DNA of 32,669 bases. Origin: Flavobacteriales bacterium. GTDB taxonomy: Bacteria > Bacteroidota > Bacteroidia > Flavobacteriales > Flavobacteriaceae. The stretch spans positions 1 through 32,669 of the forward strand of contig WTJH01000161.1 of NCBI GenBank assembly GCA_011524915.1, in the 5' to 3' direction. Below are positions 1 to 10,271 of the stretch, piece by piece. Under the pieces are notes generated by a model. It was not told the DNA's origin. It saw only the letters and a list, made by a program, of their open reading frames with translations, and searched no databases. Both the position numbers and the translations under genes were made by a program. Within the stretch, counting starts at the first letter, position 1, and every line of letters begins with the position of its first letter.

Positions 1-1326
1 ATACAGGGTTATGTTATTAAATATTGAATCTGCAAAAAGAAAAACATCCTGCAGCACCACTGCGACAGATTTCCGCAAGGAAGAAAGCTCATAGTCCCGT
101 ATAGAAACTCCGTCTACTTGGATATCACCAGCGTCGAATTCATAAAATCGAGAGATGAGATTGACAATGGTCGATTTTCCGGCCCCTGTAGCCCCCACGA
201 TCGCTACCGTTTGTCCTGCAGGGATCTCTAACGAAAGTTCTTCTAAAACGGGTTCTCCAGGGATATAAGAAAAGGCAACCTGATTTAATCGTACATGACC
301 TTCCAACTGATCTGCTGGAACCTTCCCTTTATTTTCGATGGCTGCGTCTGTTTCTAAAATTCCAAAAATCCGTTCGGCAGCTACCATTCCCATTTGTAGG
401 GTATTGAACTTATCAGCAATATGACGCAAGGGACGGAAAAGCATTTGAGACAATTGGATAAACAGGAATATGGTTCCTAAAGAAACCGATCCACCCGCAA
501 TAACATTCAGTCCGCCATACCAAACCAAAAGTCCTGTCGTTACCGATGAAGCGAGTTCCGCTACAGGAAAAAATATAGAGTTGAACCAAACCGTTTTAAG
601 CCAAGCCTTTTTATGCTTTTCGTTGATGGCAATAAAATTCTGCTGTTCGATACGTTCGCGATGAAACAGTTGTACCACCTTGATCCCACTAATCCGCTCT
701 TGAACAAATGAATTGAGATTCGCCACTTGTTTTCGAACATCCTCAAAGGCGGACTTCATAGATTTTTGAAACAATCGAGTTGCATACAGGAGAAAAGGAA
801 GTACAGAAAAGACAATAGCCGCCAAAATCCAATTCATCCAAATCATTACCCCTGCTACAAGTCCCATTTTTAGGAAGTCGGCTATAATCATAAATAGCCC
901 TTGAGAAAATATACTGGCGATGGTTTCAATATCGTTAACCGTCCGGGTCACCAATCGACCCACGGCAGAGCGGTCGAAATAGGCAAGCTTGAAGTTTATG
1001 ATTTTTTCAAATAAGCTGATTCGCAAATCCTTGATGACTTTTTGCCCCAACCAATTGGCAAAAAATACAAACAAGAACTGAAGCAACACTTCTAAGAGCA
1101 AGGTTCCCAACATCAACCCCACAAAGAGCTGCATACCGTTAAAATCCTTTTGACGGATGTAATCATCTACCGTAATCTTCAGTAAATATGGAGTAAGGGT
1201 AGAAACAACCGAAAGTAAAATGGCCGTAAACATCACCCCATAATAGGTTGCTTTATAGGGTTTAACGTAAACCATCAGTTTACGGTAAAGTTCTTGATCG
1301 AAAATTTTTCCTTTGGTTTTAGCCAT
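1..1326 (-). CDS. ABC exporter, MsbA/MdlB-like (fused permease + ATPase), C-terminal part beyond window edge
   Basis: Reverse-strand reading from ATG at 1326 gives MAKTKGKIFDQELYRKLMVYVKPYKATYYG..., TM region, then Walker A GATGAGKST (about 195-225) and Q-loop VVLQDVFLFADSIFNN; open to the window edge. Start overlaps the truA stop by 8 bp. Confidence 0.92.
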   Translation of the reverse strand, partial: MAKTKGKIFDQELYRKLMVYVKPYKATYYGVMFTAILLSVVSTLTPYLLKITVDDYIRQKDFNGMQLFVGLMLGTLLLEVLLQFLFVFFANWLGQKVIKDLRISLFEKIINFKLAYFDRSAVGRLVTRTVNDIETIASIFSQGLFMIIADFLKMGLVAGVMIWMNWILAAIVFSVLPFLLYATRLFQKSMKSAFEDVRKQVANLNSFVQERISGIKVVQLFHRERIEQQNFIAINEKHKKAWLKTVWFNSIFFPVAELASSVTTGLLVWYGGLNVIAGGSVSLGTIFLFIQLSQMLFRPLRHIADKFNTLQMGMVAAERIFGILETDAAIENKGKVPADQLEGHVRLNQVAFSYIPGEPVLEELSLEIPAGQTVAIVGATGAGKSTIVNLISRFYEFDAGDIQVDGVSIRDYELSSLRKSVAVVLQDVFLFADSIFNNITLY

Positions 1327-2074
1327 GATGTAAATATACAGATTCAGGGTATTCGATATGGGTTAAAAACAAACCTTCCCCGGGAACCGAATAGCCGGCT
1401 TTGCTTCTATCCTTACTGGCTACAATAGTCTTCAGGTCTTCTAGTTCAATTTTTCCCATCCCTAACTCCAGCAGTGTCCCGACAATCGCGCGAACCATGT
1501 TTCGCAAAAAACGATTGGCCTGAATGGTAAACACCAGCTCATTGGAATGTTCTTCCCATAGGGTCTTATATATGTTGCAGCGGAAGTGGGTTACATCGCT
1601 ATGGGCTTTAGCAAAACATTCAAAATCTTCAAAAGTTTCTAAAAGTTGAGCTCCGGCCCGCATTTTCTCAAGGTCTAAAGGAGCAGAAAGATGATAAAAC
1701 AATCCGGGCTTAAAAGGATCTTTTTGAGGGCATATATGATATTGATAGGTTCTTGAGCGAGCATCAAAACGCGCATGGGCATCTGCTCGAACCTGATGCA
1801 ATTGATGGACAAGGATGGGTACCTTGAGATACCTATTCAATTGATAGACTAGGTTGGCTGCTCTTTCAGTTTCCAAGTCCGCATCGAAATGAGCCATCAT
1901 CATTCGGGCATGAACTCCCGTATCTGTTCTGCCAGCGCCCACTAGAGCAATGGGCTCTCGAAGTAGGGTCGACAGGGCTTCCTCAAGGGCCTCTTGAACG
2001 CTATAGGCATTGGGCTGAATTTGCCAACCGTGAAAAGCTCCGCCATTGTATGAAAACTCAAGAAAGTATCGCAA
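1319..2074 (-). CDS. truA: tRNA pseudouridine(38-40) synthase TruA
   Basis: MRYFLEFSYNGGAFHGWQIQPNAYSVQEALEEAL..., catalytic motif GAGRTDTGVHA; full length 251 aa. Confidence 0.97.
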   Translation of the reverse strand: MRYFLEFSYNGGAFHGWQIQPNAYSVQEALEEALSTLLREPIALVGAGRTDTGVHARMMMAHFDADLETERAANLVYQLNRYLKVPILVHQLHQVRADAHARFDARSRTYQYHICPQKDPFKPGLFYHLSAPLDLEKMRAGAQLLETFEDFECFAKAHSDVTHFRCNIYKTLWEEHSNELVFTIQANRFLRNMVRAIVGTLLELGMGKIELEDLKTIVASKDRSKAGYSVPGEGLFLTHIEYPESVYLHHG

Positions 2075-2127
2075 TTTGTTTTGTATTGATGTACAAAGAT
2101 ATTTGATTTGTAGTCAAATCTTAAAGC

Positions 2128-2646
2128 ATGTCAAAAGAAGTCACTCGAATCATCTTACTCTCGGATACCCACGGATTTCTGGACGATTCGCTGCTTCAAA
2201 AATTAGCTTGGGCCGATGAAGTATGGCATGCTGGAGATATTGGAGGACTGGAAGTAAGCGATCGGATAGAAAAAATCAAACCCCTACGAGCTGTTTATGG
2301 GAACATCGATGATGCACAGCTGCGAATGCAACACCCGCTGAATCAAGTTTTCTATTGTCAGCAGATCAAAGTAGTTATCAGTCATATTGCTGGTTATCCT
2401 GGACGTTATAACAAACGAATACAGGAGCTACTCGAAGTAGAAAAACCGCAACTGTTTATTTGCGGGCATTCGCATATCCTTAAAGTGATGAAAGATCCCA
2501 AAAGAGGACATTTACACATGAACCCGGGGGCAGCTGGTATATATGGATTTCATCAGATCAGAACCCTGCTAAGATTTGAAATTTGTGGAAAAACGATCCA
2601 AAATTTAGAGGTCATGGAACTGGGTAAACGCGGACAATTATCGTAG
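2128..2646 (+). CDS. YfcE/MJ0936-family metallophosphoesterase
   Basis: Motifs LLSDTHG, HAGDIG, VYGNID, ICGHSHI, MNPGA typical of calcineurin-like phosphodiesterases. Confidence 0.93.
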   Translation: MSKEVTRIILLSDTHGFLDDSLLQKLAWADEVWHAGDIGGLEVSDRIEKIKPLRAVYGNIDDAQLRMQHPLNQVFYCQQIKVVISHIAGYPGRYNKRIQELLEVEKPQLFICGHSHILKVMKDPKRGHLHMNPGAAGIYGFHQIRTLLRFEICGKTIQNLEVMELGKRGQLS

Positions 2647-2991
2647 TCTATTGGCGTTTCTTAAAAGCTGTTGATCTCTTTTGATCAAACGAAGTGCTAC
2701 AAGCATACTCAGGAATTGAGCAGCACTCAAGACGAATTCCAATGATATTTTGTTGGGAAAATTACCAAGCCAGAGGAAGTATCCGGGGATGGACACAAGA
2801 GAAACAAGAAACAAAATTCTCAAAAGCAGCCCTTGTATATGCATCCGTTTATAGACGATGAGTACGGCCAGCCCCCCGAGGGCTTGCCCCAAAAACAGGG
2901 AGAACCAAAAAGCCTGATCAGCCCAATAAGCCCCTAAAAAACCTAGGGTGAGGATCAGCAAAATAAAAACAGATTGCAAACGAAAAATCAT
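2638..2991 (-). CDS. DUF4293-like integral membrane protein
   Basis: Four predicted TM segments; C-terminus RLIKRDQQLLRNANRLR resembles the conserved end of DUF4293 proteins, which often neighbour rho in Bacteroidota. Start MIFRLQSVF (2991) preferred over the upstream start at 3036. Confidence 0.7.
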   Translation of the reverse strand: MIFRLQSVFILLILTLGFLGAYWADQAFWFSLFLGQALGGLAVLIVYKRMHIQGLLLRILFLVSLVSIPGYFLWLGNFPNKISLEFVLSAAQFLSMLVALRLIKRDQQLLRNANRLR

Positions 2992-3120
2992 AAGTCTGGT
3001 TTTGGGATGTAAAACTACAGTAATTGCGATTAGCATTTAAAATTAATTTGTATCATTGTACAACTTCTTAGGACGACCCCTATAATCTCACAACCTTAAT
3101 TTCAAAAAAATAAGCATTTC

Positions 3121-4716
3121 ATGTTCGAAATTGCAGACCTTAAAAGCAAAAAGCTTCCTGAACTTCAAGAAATCGCCAAACAAATTGGTGTCAAACGAGT
3201 TACAGGATTAAAAAAAATGGACCTGATCTATCAAATTATCGATCAGGCTGCAAGTCAACCCTCAGCGGTTTCAAACGCCCCAAAAACAGAAGCGGAAACG
3301 GCTCCAAAAGCCGAACAAAATCCGTCTACTGCTAAAGCTGGAGCGTCTAAGAAAAAACGCAATCGCGTTGGGGACTCCCCAGCTCAAGAATCCAAAGAAT
3401 CAGAGGCAGCTCCCCAGAAAGCAGAAAAAGGCAAAAAACCCCATACAGAACACTCGGGAAAAGAAGGTGGAAATCCACGGAAGCACGAGAATCAACAGCA
3501 AGGGCATAAAAAACACAAGAACAAAAAACAATTCAATAAAAATCAAGAGGTCAATCACAACCGAGACAACCGCAACCGTTATCGGGAACCTGATTTTGAA
3601 TTTGAAGGCATCATACAAACAGAAGGAGTATTAGAAATTATGCCCGAAGGCTACGGTTTTCTTCGTTCTTCGGACTACAACTACCTATCCTCCCCAGATG
3701 ATGTTTATGTTTCACAGTCGCAAATACGCTTGTTTGGCCTGAAAACAGGGGATACTGTCCTGGGGACCGTTCGTCCTCCAAAAGAAGGAGAAAAGTACTT
3801 TCCACTGATCAAAGTGGACCGTATGAATGGTCTTGAACCCAAAGTGGTTCGTGACCGTGTTTCTTTTGAACACTTAACCCCCCTTTTCCCTCAGGAAAAA
3901 TTTAAATTGGCGGAAAACCAAAGCACGATCTCCACACGAATTATCGACCTCTTCTCCCCTATTGGGAAAGGCCAGCGAGGCATGATTGTTTCCCAACCCA
4001 AAACCGGGAAAACCATGCTTTTGAAAGACATCGCTAATGCAATTGCTGCCAACCACCCAGAAGTTTATCAGTTGATTTTACTGATCGATGAGCGTCCTGA
4101 GGAAGTGACAGATATGCAACGCAATGTAGCTGGTGAAGTGGTAGCTTCTACTTTCGATGAGCCGGCAGACAGACATGTAAAGGTGGCCAATATCGTCTTA
4201 GAAAAAGCTAAACGCTTGGTAGAATGTGGTCATGATGTGGTTATTCTTTTGGATTCTATCACTCGATTGGCACGTGCCTACAATACCGTTCAACCCGCTT
4301 CAGGTAAGATTTTAAGTGGAGGTGTGGATGCCAATGCCTTACACAAACCCAAGCGCTTCTTCGGTGCTGCCCGTAATATTGAAGGGGGCGGATCCCTTTC
4401 CATCATTGCTACAGCCCTGACCGAAACCGGTTCCAAGATGGACGAAGTGATTTTTGAAGAATTTAAAGGAACGGGGAATATGGAATTACAATTGGACAGA
4501 AGAATTGCCAATCGCCGTATTTTCCCTGCAATCGACCTGATTTCGTCCAGTACCCGAAGAGATGATCTTTTATTGGATGAAAACACCATTCAACGCATGT
4601 GGATCATGCGGAAATACTTGGCGGATATGAATCCTGTAGAAGCGATGGAGTTTATCAACGATCGATTCAAACAAACCCGCAACAACGAAGAGTTTTTGAT
4701 TTCGATGAATTCTTAA
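3121..4716 (+). CDS. rho: Transcription termination factor Rho with long N-terminal disordered insert
   Basis: N-terminal SAP-like helix domain, K/N/Q/E-rich insert, cold-shock-like domain ([39 protein letters not shown]), ATPase P-loop [12 protein letters not shown]-loop [35 protein letters not shown]. Confidence 0.98.
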   Translation: MFEIADLKSKKLPELQEIAKQIGVKRVTGLKKMDLIYQIIDQAASQPSAVSNAPKTEAETAPKAEQNPSTAKAGASKKKRNRVGDSPAQESKESEAAPQKAEKGKKPHTEHSGKEGGNPRKHENQQQGHKKHKNKKQFNKNQEVNHNRDNRNRYREPDFEFEGIIQTEGVLEIMPEGYGFLRSSDYNYLSSPDDVYVSQSQIRLFGLKTGDTVLGTVRPPKEGEKYFPLIKVDRMNGLEPKVVRDRVSFEHLTPLFPQEKFKLAENQSTISTRIIDLFSPIGKGQRGMIVSQPKTGKTMLLKDIANAIAANHPEVYQLILLIDERPEEVTDMQRNVAGEVVASTFDEPADRHVKVANIVLEKAKRLVECGHDVVILLDSITRLARAYNTVQPASGKILSGGVDANALHKPKRFFGAARNIEGGGSLSIIATALTETGSKMDEVIFEEFKGTGNMELQLDRRIANRRIFPAIDLISSSTRRDDLLLDENTIQRMWIMRKYLADMNPVEAMEFINDRFKQTRNNEEFLISMNS

Positions 4717-4740
4717 TCGAATATCGAAAGAGTCCTCCAA

Positions 4741-4770
4741 AAAAAAAGCTTCCCGAGGGAAGCTTTTTTT
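4741..4770. terminator. Bidirectional intrinsic terminator between convergent rho and rpsT
   Basis: AAAAAAAGCTTCCC-GA-GGGAAGCTTTTTTT, perfect palindrome with A-tract and T-tract flanks. Confidence 0.9.
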
Positions 4771-4786
4771 ATGGGGTCATCTAAGA

Positions 4787-5038
4787 TTATAAAGCGCTTA
4801 CGTGCTTAGCTAACTTAGACTTTAGGTTGGCTGCCTTGTTGGCGTGGATGATGTTGCGCTTAGCGAGTTTATCAACCAAGGAAACAACTTGTGGGAAAAG
4901 TGTTTCAGCTTCCTTCTTGTCAGTCAACCCTCGAAGTTTGCGGATCGCATTTCGAGTTGTTTTGTGTTGGAAACGGTTGCGAAGACGTTTACGGTCGTTC
5001 GAACGGATTCTTTTTAATGCAGATTTATGATTTGCCAT
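4787..5038 (-). CDS. rpsT: 30S ribosomal protein S20
   Basis: [35 protein letters not shown]..., 83 aa. Confidence 0.97.
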   Translation of the reverse strand: MANHKSALKRIRSNDRKRLRNRFQHKTTRNAIRKLRGLTDKKEAETLFPQVVSLVDKLAKRNIIHANKAANLKSKLAKHVSAL

Positions 5039-5054
5039 GCTCTATTTTATATAG

Positions 5055-5126
5055 TAGCCCGTAGGGGAATCGAACCCCTCTTTCCAGGATGAAAACCTGG
5101 CGTCCTAACCGATAGACGAACGGGCC
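5055..5126 (-). tRNA. tRNA-Glu (anticodon TTC)
   Basis: Reverse complement GGCCCGTTCGTCTATCGGTTAGGACGCCAGGTTTTCATCCTGGAAAGAGGGGTTCGATTCCCCTACGGGCTA folds as a cloverleaf; anticodon loop TTTTCAT. Confidence 0.96.
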
Positions 5127-5141
5127 TTATTTTTGCGTTGG

Positions 5142-5149
5142 CAAATGTA
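5142..5149 (-). promoter_or_regulatory. Putative -7 element for tRNA-Glu (and possibly rpsT)
   Basis: Reverse strand TTG-N20-TACATTTG; matches the Bacteroidota TTG / TAnnTTTG promoter pattern. Confidence 0.5.
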
Positions 5150-5206
5150 ATCCGAAAAAAATAAATATCCAACCAAAAATGTCAATGAGATGTAAATTTT
5201 TAATCC

Positions 5207-6685
5207 CTAGTAAGCTTTAGCGAAAAGTACGCGACCACTAGAGGGCTTTCCGCTAAACACACAAGCTCCTGCTTCTTCCCTCTGGTTCAAGGGGATACAA
5301 CGAATGGTAGCCTTGGTTTGCTCTTTGATTTTTTGTTCCGTCTCTTCAGAACCATCCCAATGGGCAGAAATAAATCCACCTTTATTTTTTAAAACTTCCT
5401 TGAATTCATCGAACGAATCCACTTCTGTAATATGCTCTTCACGGAAATTTTTTGCTTTTTGATACAACTCCTGCTGAATTTCGTCCAAAAGCTTGGGCAA
5501 AAGATCTTCTAAAGCGTTGATTTCAACAAATTGTTTGGTTTTGGTATCCCGTCTGGCCAGCTCCACCTGATTTTTTTCCATGTCCTTGGGACCTATAGCC
5601 AAACGAATGGGTACTCCTTTAAGCTCATATTCATTGAACTTAAATCCAGGTTTAAAATTATCGCGATCATCAAACTTTACTCGAAGTCCCAGTTGTAGGA
5701 GTTGAGCTTTGATCTTCTCGGCATAGGCACACACAGCTGCGTACTGCTCTTCGCCCTTGTAGATGGGGACAATGACCACTTGTATGGGAGCTAGATTGGG
5801 CGGTAACACCAATCCCTGATCATCGGAATGTGTCATGATTAAGGCTCCCATCAATCGAGTAGAAACACCCCATGAGGTTGCCCATACATATTCTAAGCCC
5901 CCTTCTTTGGTTGCGTATTTAACATCAAAGGCTTTTGCAAAGTTTTGTCCAAGAAAGTGAGAAGTTCCCGCTTGAAGGGCTTTCCCATCTTGCATAAGTG
6001 CTTCAATACAAAAGGTCTCCTCTGCCCCAGCAAATCGTTCAGAAGCCGATTTAAGCCCTTGAATGACTGGGATGGCCATAAAATTCTCTACAAAATCGGC
6101 ATATACCTGATTCATTTGTTTGGCTTCTGCCAAGGCTTCTTTTCGGGTTTCGTGGGCCGTATGTCCTTCTTGCCACAAAAATTCGGCCGTGCGAAGAAAC
6201 AATCGGGTACGCATCTCCCAGCGTACCACATTGGCCCACTGGTTGAGCAGTATCGGAAGGTCTCTATAGGACTGGATCCAATTTTTATAGGTATTCCAGA
6301 TGATGGCTTCACTGGTGGGCCGAACCACCAACTCCTCCTCCAAACGAGCTTTGGGGTCCACCTGTAATTTTCCAGGCTGATCGGGGTCATTGGTGAGTCT
6401 ATAGTGTGTCACAACGGCACATTCTTTAGCAAAACCTTCCGCATTTTTTTCTTCAGCCTCAAAAAGACTTTTCGGAACAAAAAGGGGGAAGTATGCATTC
6501 TGATGTCCTGTTTCTTTAAACATTTGATCCAATTCGGCTTGCATTTTTTCCCAAATAGCATAACCGTAGGGCTTGATGACCATACATCCACGAACGGCAG
6601 AAGTTTCTGCTAAATCGGCAGATACCACCAGTTCGTTATACCATTTGGAGTAGTCTTGAGCGCGGGGAGTGAGTTTTTTCGCCAT
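5207..6685 (-). CDS. proS: Prolyl-tRNA synthetase (archaeal/eukaryotic-like ProS type)
   Basis: [49 protein letters not shown]...; motifs [38 protein letters not shown]-terminal ...[11 protein letters not shown]. Start at the internal ATG because the upstream TTG (6730) lies inside a candidate promoter (TAGTTTTG, reverse strand 6728-6735). Confidence 0.96.
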   Translation of the reverse strand: MAKKLTPRAQDYSKWYNELVVSADLAETSAVRGCMVIKPYGYAIWEKMQAELDQMFKETGHQNAYFPLFVPKSLFEAEEKNAEGFAKECAVVTHYRLTNDPDQPGKLQVDPKARLEEELVVRPTSEAIIWNTYKNWIQSYRDLPILLNQWANVVRWEMRTRLFLRTAEFLWQEGHTAHETRKEALAEAKQMNQVYADFVENFMAIPVIQGLKSASERFAGAEETFCIEALMQDGKALQAGTSHFLGQNFAKAFDVKYATKEGGLEYVWATSWGVSTRLMGALIMTHSDDQGLVLPPNLAPIQVVIVPIYKGEEQYAAVCAYAEKIKAQLLQLGLRVKFDDRDNFKPGFKFNEYELKGVPIRLAIGPKDMEKNQVELARRDTKTKQFVEINALEDLLPKLLDEIQQELYQKAKNFREEHITEVDSFDEFKEVLKNKGGFISAHWDGSEETEQKIKEQTKATIRCIPLNQREEAGACVFSGKPSSGRVLFAKAY

Positions 6686-6768
6686 GAAAAATATTTTGGC
6701 ATAACTTTTGCCATTAATTAAGTGATACAAAACTAAATGTTTCCGTTGAACTACTAAAGAGATTCCAA

Positions 6769-7959
6769 ATGAAGAAAAAGCATTTTTTAGCGCCCCTGTT
6801 AGTTGCTGGGATATTGACGATTGTTGGTTGTGGTTCTTTTCAAGGAATCAGCTACTACTCTGCCGACGGAATTTACAACCCGGAAGGGAATTATGTTGCC
6901 CCTACGACAGAGGTGGTCATACAAGACAACAACACTCAGTATTATAAAAATTACTTTAGAGATGCTGGACGCGAGTTTTCGGACTATAGCGGTCAATCGA
7001 CAGAGACCTTTACGGATGTCGACAACTATGTAACCGATACTCAAAATCCACAAAGAAGTCAACAAATGTGGGGATCCAACCCCTCCAAAACAAACGTATA
7101 TATCTTCAATAACCCCAATGCGTGGGCTTTTAGTGCCTATCGTCCGTTTGGATTTGTAGATCCATGGTTGTGGAACGATTTTTACTATGGTCCTGGAGCT
7201 CTCAACTACCGTTTTGGGGGCTGGGGCAATCGTTTTTCCTATTGGAACAGGGGCTTTTATGACCCCTTTTACAGCCCTTGGGATCCGATCAACCGATGGG
7301 GTTGGGGCTGGGGTTCTCACCCACACCGCTATTGGGACCGATACAATCGGTATTATGGCTTTTATGGAGTGCCGAACTATGATTACAGACAGGATCGGAA
7401 TCAAAGACGCTCCTACAGTCGTGTCAACAGCAACCGTGGAGAACGAACCCAAACCAATACCCGAAGATCCTCTGCAGCTCTTGGTTCTCTCGGCGGGGAT
7501 CCTGTAGAAGTTCCCCGATTGACCAGGCGTTCCAATACCAGCCGTGTGGGGACCTATTATGGTCGTGTTCGAGGCGGGACTAATTCTAGTGGAAATTCCG
7601 AAGGGGTAATCAAAAGCCGTGCGGCCGCCAACCAAAGTGTAAGCCCAAAACAAACAGTACGGCAACGCTCCTATAACAGTGGACTTTCGCGTGCCCAACA
7701 GCAATATTTGAATCGTAAAATTCAATCGGATATCGATCGTTCGAGTAATGGACGCAGCCGAAGACCCTCGGCTCCTTCCACATCGAATCAGTCGAGTTCC
7801 AGACGTTCGTATAACAATTCTAATTTCTCCTCCAGTAATAGTTCCTCTGGCCGATCGCGCTCCACCTACAGCAGTGGTAGTTCCAGCAGCCGAAGGAGTT
7901 CTGGCAGTCCTTCCAGAGGCAGCAGTACGGCTGGTCGGTCCCGAAGTGGCGGAAGATAG
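6769..7959 (+). CDS. Predicted lipoprotein, aromatic/Gly-rich centre and Ser/Arg-rich low-complexity C-terminus, unknown function
   Basis: Signal peptide with lipobox ([23 protein letters not shown]); segments such as [26 protein letters not shown] and [26 protein letters not shown]. Confidence 0.85.
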   Translation: MKKKHFLAPLLVAGILTIVGCGSFQGISYYSADGIYNPEGNYVAPTTEVVIQDNNTQYYKNYFRDAGREFSDYSGQSTETFTDVDNYVTDTQNPQRSQQMWGSNPSKTNVYIFNNPNAWAFSAYRPFGFVDPWLWNDFYYGPGALNYRFGGWGNRFSYWNRGFYDPFYSPWDPINRWGWGWGSHPHRYWDRYNRYYGFYGVPNYDYRQDRNQRRSYSRVNSNRGERTQTNTRRSSAALGSLGGDPVEVPRLTRRSNTSRVGTYYGRVRGGTNSSGNSEGVIKSRAAANQSVSPKQTVRQRSYNSGLSRAQQQYLNRKIQSDIDRSSNGRSRRPSAPSTSNQSSSRRSYNNSNFSSSNSSSGRSRSTYSSGSSSSRRSSGSPSRGSSTAGRSRSGGR

Positions 7960-7991
7960 AATTGATTGTACATCTAATCCCTAAACATTCT

Positions 7992-9512
7992 ATGAAAAAG
8001 AAAATAGCACTATTCCTATGCCTTGTTTTAAGTACAGCCACCTATTCCTATGGACAATCGCTCAATGATATAATCCGCTATAACAGCGAAAGTCCCCAAG
8101 GAGATGCGCGCTTTATGGCCATGGGAGGAGCCTTTGGAGCTTTGGGTGGAAACTTGTCTGGGATGAGCCAAAACCCTGCTGGAAGTTCGGTTTTTTTGTA
8201 TACAGAATTTGGAGTTACGGCCCAACTCACCAATCAAAACATCCAAACTTCCTATTTTTCGAATACTCAAGATTCAAGTACCGATCGCTTTCAAATACCT
8301 CAATTCGGTGGTGTATTTGTAATGGAAAATACTGCCTCTGATTGGAGTAAAGTCGCCTTTGGTTTTAATATTCAACGCGTTCAGGATTTTAATCAAACAT
8401 TTCGGGCCATTGGCACCAACCCCAACACCGGTCTAGATCAATATTTTTTAAGCTATGCGTCTGGCAATCGTTTGAGTGAGCTCGAACTCCGTAACGGAGA
8501 AAATATTGGAGAGGCCTATGCCGATATAGGAGAAGTATACGGTTTTGGAACACAACAAGCTTTTTTGGGTTATCAAGGGTATATGATCAATCCCGTATCC
8601 TATACAGATAACAATGAAAGCTATGTCTCCAATGCCCAATACAACAGCCTCAACCACGATTATCTAGTCAGCCGATCGGGTTTTCACCGGAAGTACACCT
8701 TTAACTTTAGTGCAGCCTATAAAAATCGTTTTCATCTGGGGCTAAACATCAACAGCCATCAGGTGGATTTTGAAGAGCGAAACGATTTGGAAGAAAGGGG
8801 CTACACTTCCGATTCTGGAGTCGAGTTTGCCAAATTCACCAACGATCTCAGTAGTCTAGGGAGAGGAATCTCTTTTGAATTGGGGGCCATCGCCTTGTAC
8901 AAGGATCTGAGGATTGGATGGAGCTATCAGAGTCCTACTTGGTTTACTTTTGTCGATGAAGAACAACAACGTTTGGAAGTAGACTACTATTTGAATAATG
9001 ATGATACTTTATACACCGAAATTGTTGAGCCCAGAGTTATCAACGGCTATCCCCAGTACAACTTACGACTTCCTTCTCGAATGACTCTTAGTTTGGCCTA
9101 TATCATCAAAGGGCGGGGGCTTATTTCTGCAGATTTTGGCACTCAAAATCCACAAAACACGCGCTACAACGATGAAAATTTTCCAAATTTAGGAAGCTTA
9201 AACGACCGCATCAAAAATGATTTTGTTCGGGGGAATTTTTTGCGCTTGGGAAGTGAAATCCGCCTCAACGAGCAAATAAGCTTAAGAGCGGGATATCGCA
9301 GCTCTAGTGCTATTCAAAGAAGTGTTCGCCAACAAAATCAGAGTTACAGTCTCGGGTTTGGATACGATATGGGAGACAGTGCTGTAAATGTTGCGCTTGT
9401 CAAACGCGAAAGACACACCCAACAGGGACTTTATTCAAGCGGACTAACGGATCCTATTCAACTACAAACAGCTCCGCTCCAAGTCTTAGCCTCCTATGTT
9501 TTCCGGCTCTAA
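7992..9512 (+). CDS. OmpP1/FadL-like outer membrane transport protein
   Basis: Signal peptide MKKKIALFLCLVLSTATYSYGQ; DARFMAMGGAFGALGGNLSGMSQNPAGSSVF is a typical FadL-like N-terminus; ends in aromatic-type C-terminus ASYVFRL. 32-bp gap from upstream gene suggests an operon. Confidence 0.88.
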   Translation: MKKKIALFLCLVLSTATYSYGQSLNDIIRYNSESPQGDARFMAMGGAFGALGGNLSGMSQNPAGSSVFLYTEFGVTAQLTNQNIQTSYFSNTQDSSTDRFQIPQFGGVFVMENTASDWSKVAFGFNIQRVQDFNQTFRAIGTNPNTGLDQYFLSYASGNRLSELELRNGENIGEAYADIGEVYGFGTQQAFLGYQGYMINPVSYTDNNESYVSNAQYNSLNHDYLVSRSGFHRKYTFNFSAAYKNRFHLGLNINSHQVDFEERNDLEERGYTSDSGVEFAKFTNDLSSLGRGISFELGAIALYKDLRIGWSYQSPTWFTFVDEEQQRLEVDYYLNNDDTLYTEIVEPRVINGYPQYNLRLPSRMTLSLAYIIKGRGLISADFGTQNPQNTRYNDENFPNLGSLNDRIKNDFVRGNFLRLGSEIRLNEQISLRAGYRSSSAIQRSVRQQNQSYSLGFGYDMGDSAVNVALVKRERHTQQGLYSSGLTDPIQLQTAPLQVLASYVFRL

Positions 9513-9564
9513 TCTGAGGGATATTTAGCCTTTAGTGATCCTTAAACAAAACTTGGAAAAAGAT

Positions 9565-9572
9565 TATCTTTG
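9565..9572 (+). promoter_or_regulatory. Putative -7 element of folE promoter
   Basis: TATCTTTG 16 bp upstream of ATG 9588; the longer ORF start at 9570 would lie inside it. Confidence 0.5.
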
Positions 9573-9587
9573 CACTTTCTTGAAGTT

Positions 9588-10271
9588 ATGAAATTAGAAA
9601 AAGTAAATCCTACTGAGGATTCGGATGGGCTGGACCACGATCATCACAGCAGTGCTGCAGACACGCCCCTTCGGGCAGATGCCTTTGAACTGAGCCCAGA
9701 TGAAAAAATTGAAGCCATCCAAACAAAAATGGCAGATATCCTGCATATCCTTGGGATGGACCTCACCGACGACAGCCTTAAAGGGACTCCCAAACGAGTT
9801 GCTAAAATGTTTGTTAACGATATTTTCGGTGGCCTACACCCCGATCGTAAGCCCAGTGCTTCTACCTTCGAAAACAAATACAAGTACGGGGAAATGCTGG
9901 TGGAAAAAAATATCACCCTCTACTCCACTTGCGAACATCACTTACTTCCCATTGTCGGGAAAGCCCATGTGGCATATATTTCTAATGGAACCGTTGTTGG
10001 GCTTTCCAAAATGAACCGTATAGTAGACTACTTTGCTAAACGACCTCAAGTACAAGAACGCCTAACGCTACAAATTGTCCATGAACTCCAAAAAGTATTA
10101 AATACCCCTGATGTCGCTTGTGTTATTGACGCCAAACATTTGTGTGTAAATTCTCGAGGGATTCGAGATGTGGCCAGTAGTACTGTTACAGCAGAATATG
10201 GAGGCGTTTTTAAGCAAGAAATTCACAAAAGAGCCTTTTTGGACTACCTAAAAATTGATACCGAATTTTAA
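9588..10271 (+). CDS. folE: GTP cyclohydrolase I
   Basis: Motifs [86 protein letters not shown]. Confidence 0.97.
   Translation: MKLEKVNPTEDSDGLDHDHHSSAADTPLRADAFELSPDEKIEAIQTKMADILHILGMDLTDDSLKGTPKRVAKMFVNDIFGGLHPDRKPSASTFENKYKYGEMLVEKNITLYSTCEHHLLPIVGKAHVAYISNGTVVGLSKMNRIVDYFAKRPQVQERLTLQIVHELQKVLNTPDVACVIDAKHLCVNSRGIRDVASSTVTAEYGGVFKQEIHKRAFLDYLKIDTEF

Noticed and set aside
470-746. Short ORFs in the first 1.3 kb
   Set aside because: Opposite or out of frame with the ABC exporter, whose Walker A and Q-loop are readable on the reverse strand.
3400-3618. Hydrophobic 72-aa antisense ORF opposite the Rho insert
   Set aside because: Antisense of Lys-rich AAA/AAG codons reads as Phe/Leu, producing false TM-like sequence.
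3368-3634. 88-aa out-of-frame ORF inside rho
   Set aside because: Sits in the low-complexity insert; simply a frame-shifted reading of Lys/Asn-rich sequence.
5945-6613. Several ORFs of 60-140 aa within proS
   Set aside because: All overlap the well-supported ProS reading frame and show no independent signals.
7187-7507. 106-aa alternate-frame ORF inside the lipoprotein gene
   Set aside because: No start context or domain; by-product of GC-richer biased composition.
6799-7725. 308-aa antisense ORF opposite the lipoprotein gene
   Set aside because: Lies entirely opposite a gene with a clear signal peptide; composition follows the biased codons of the sense strand and shows no domain motifs. 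Most likely an artefact.
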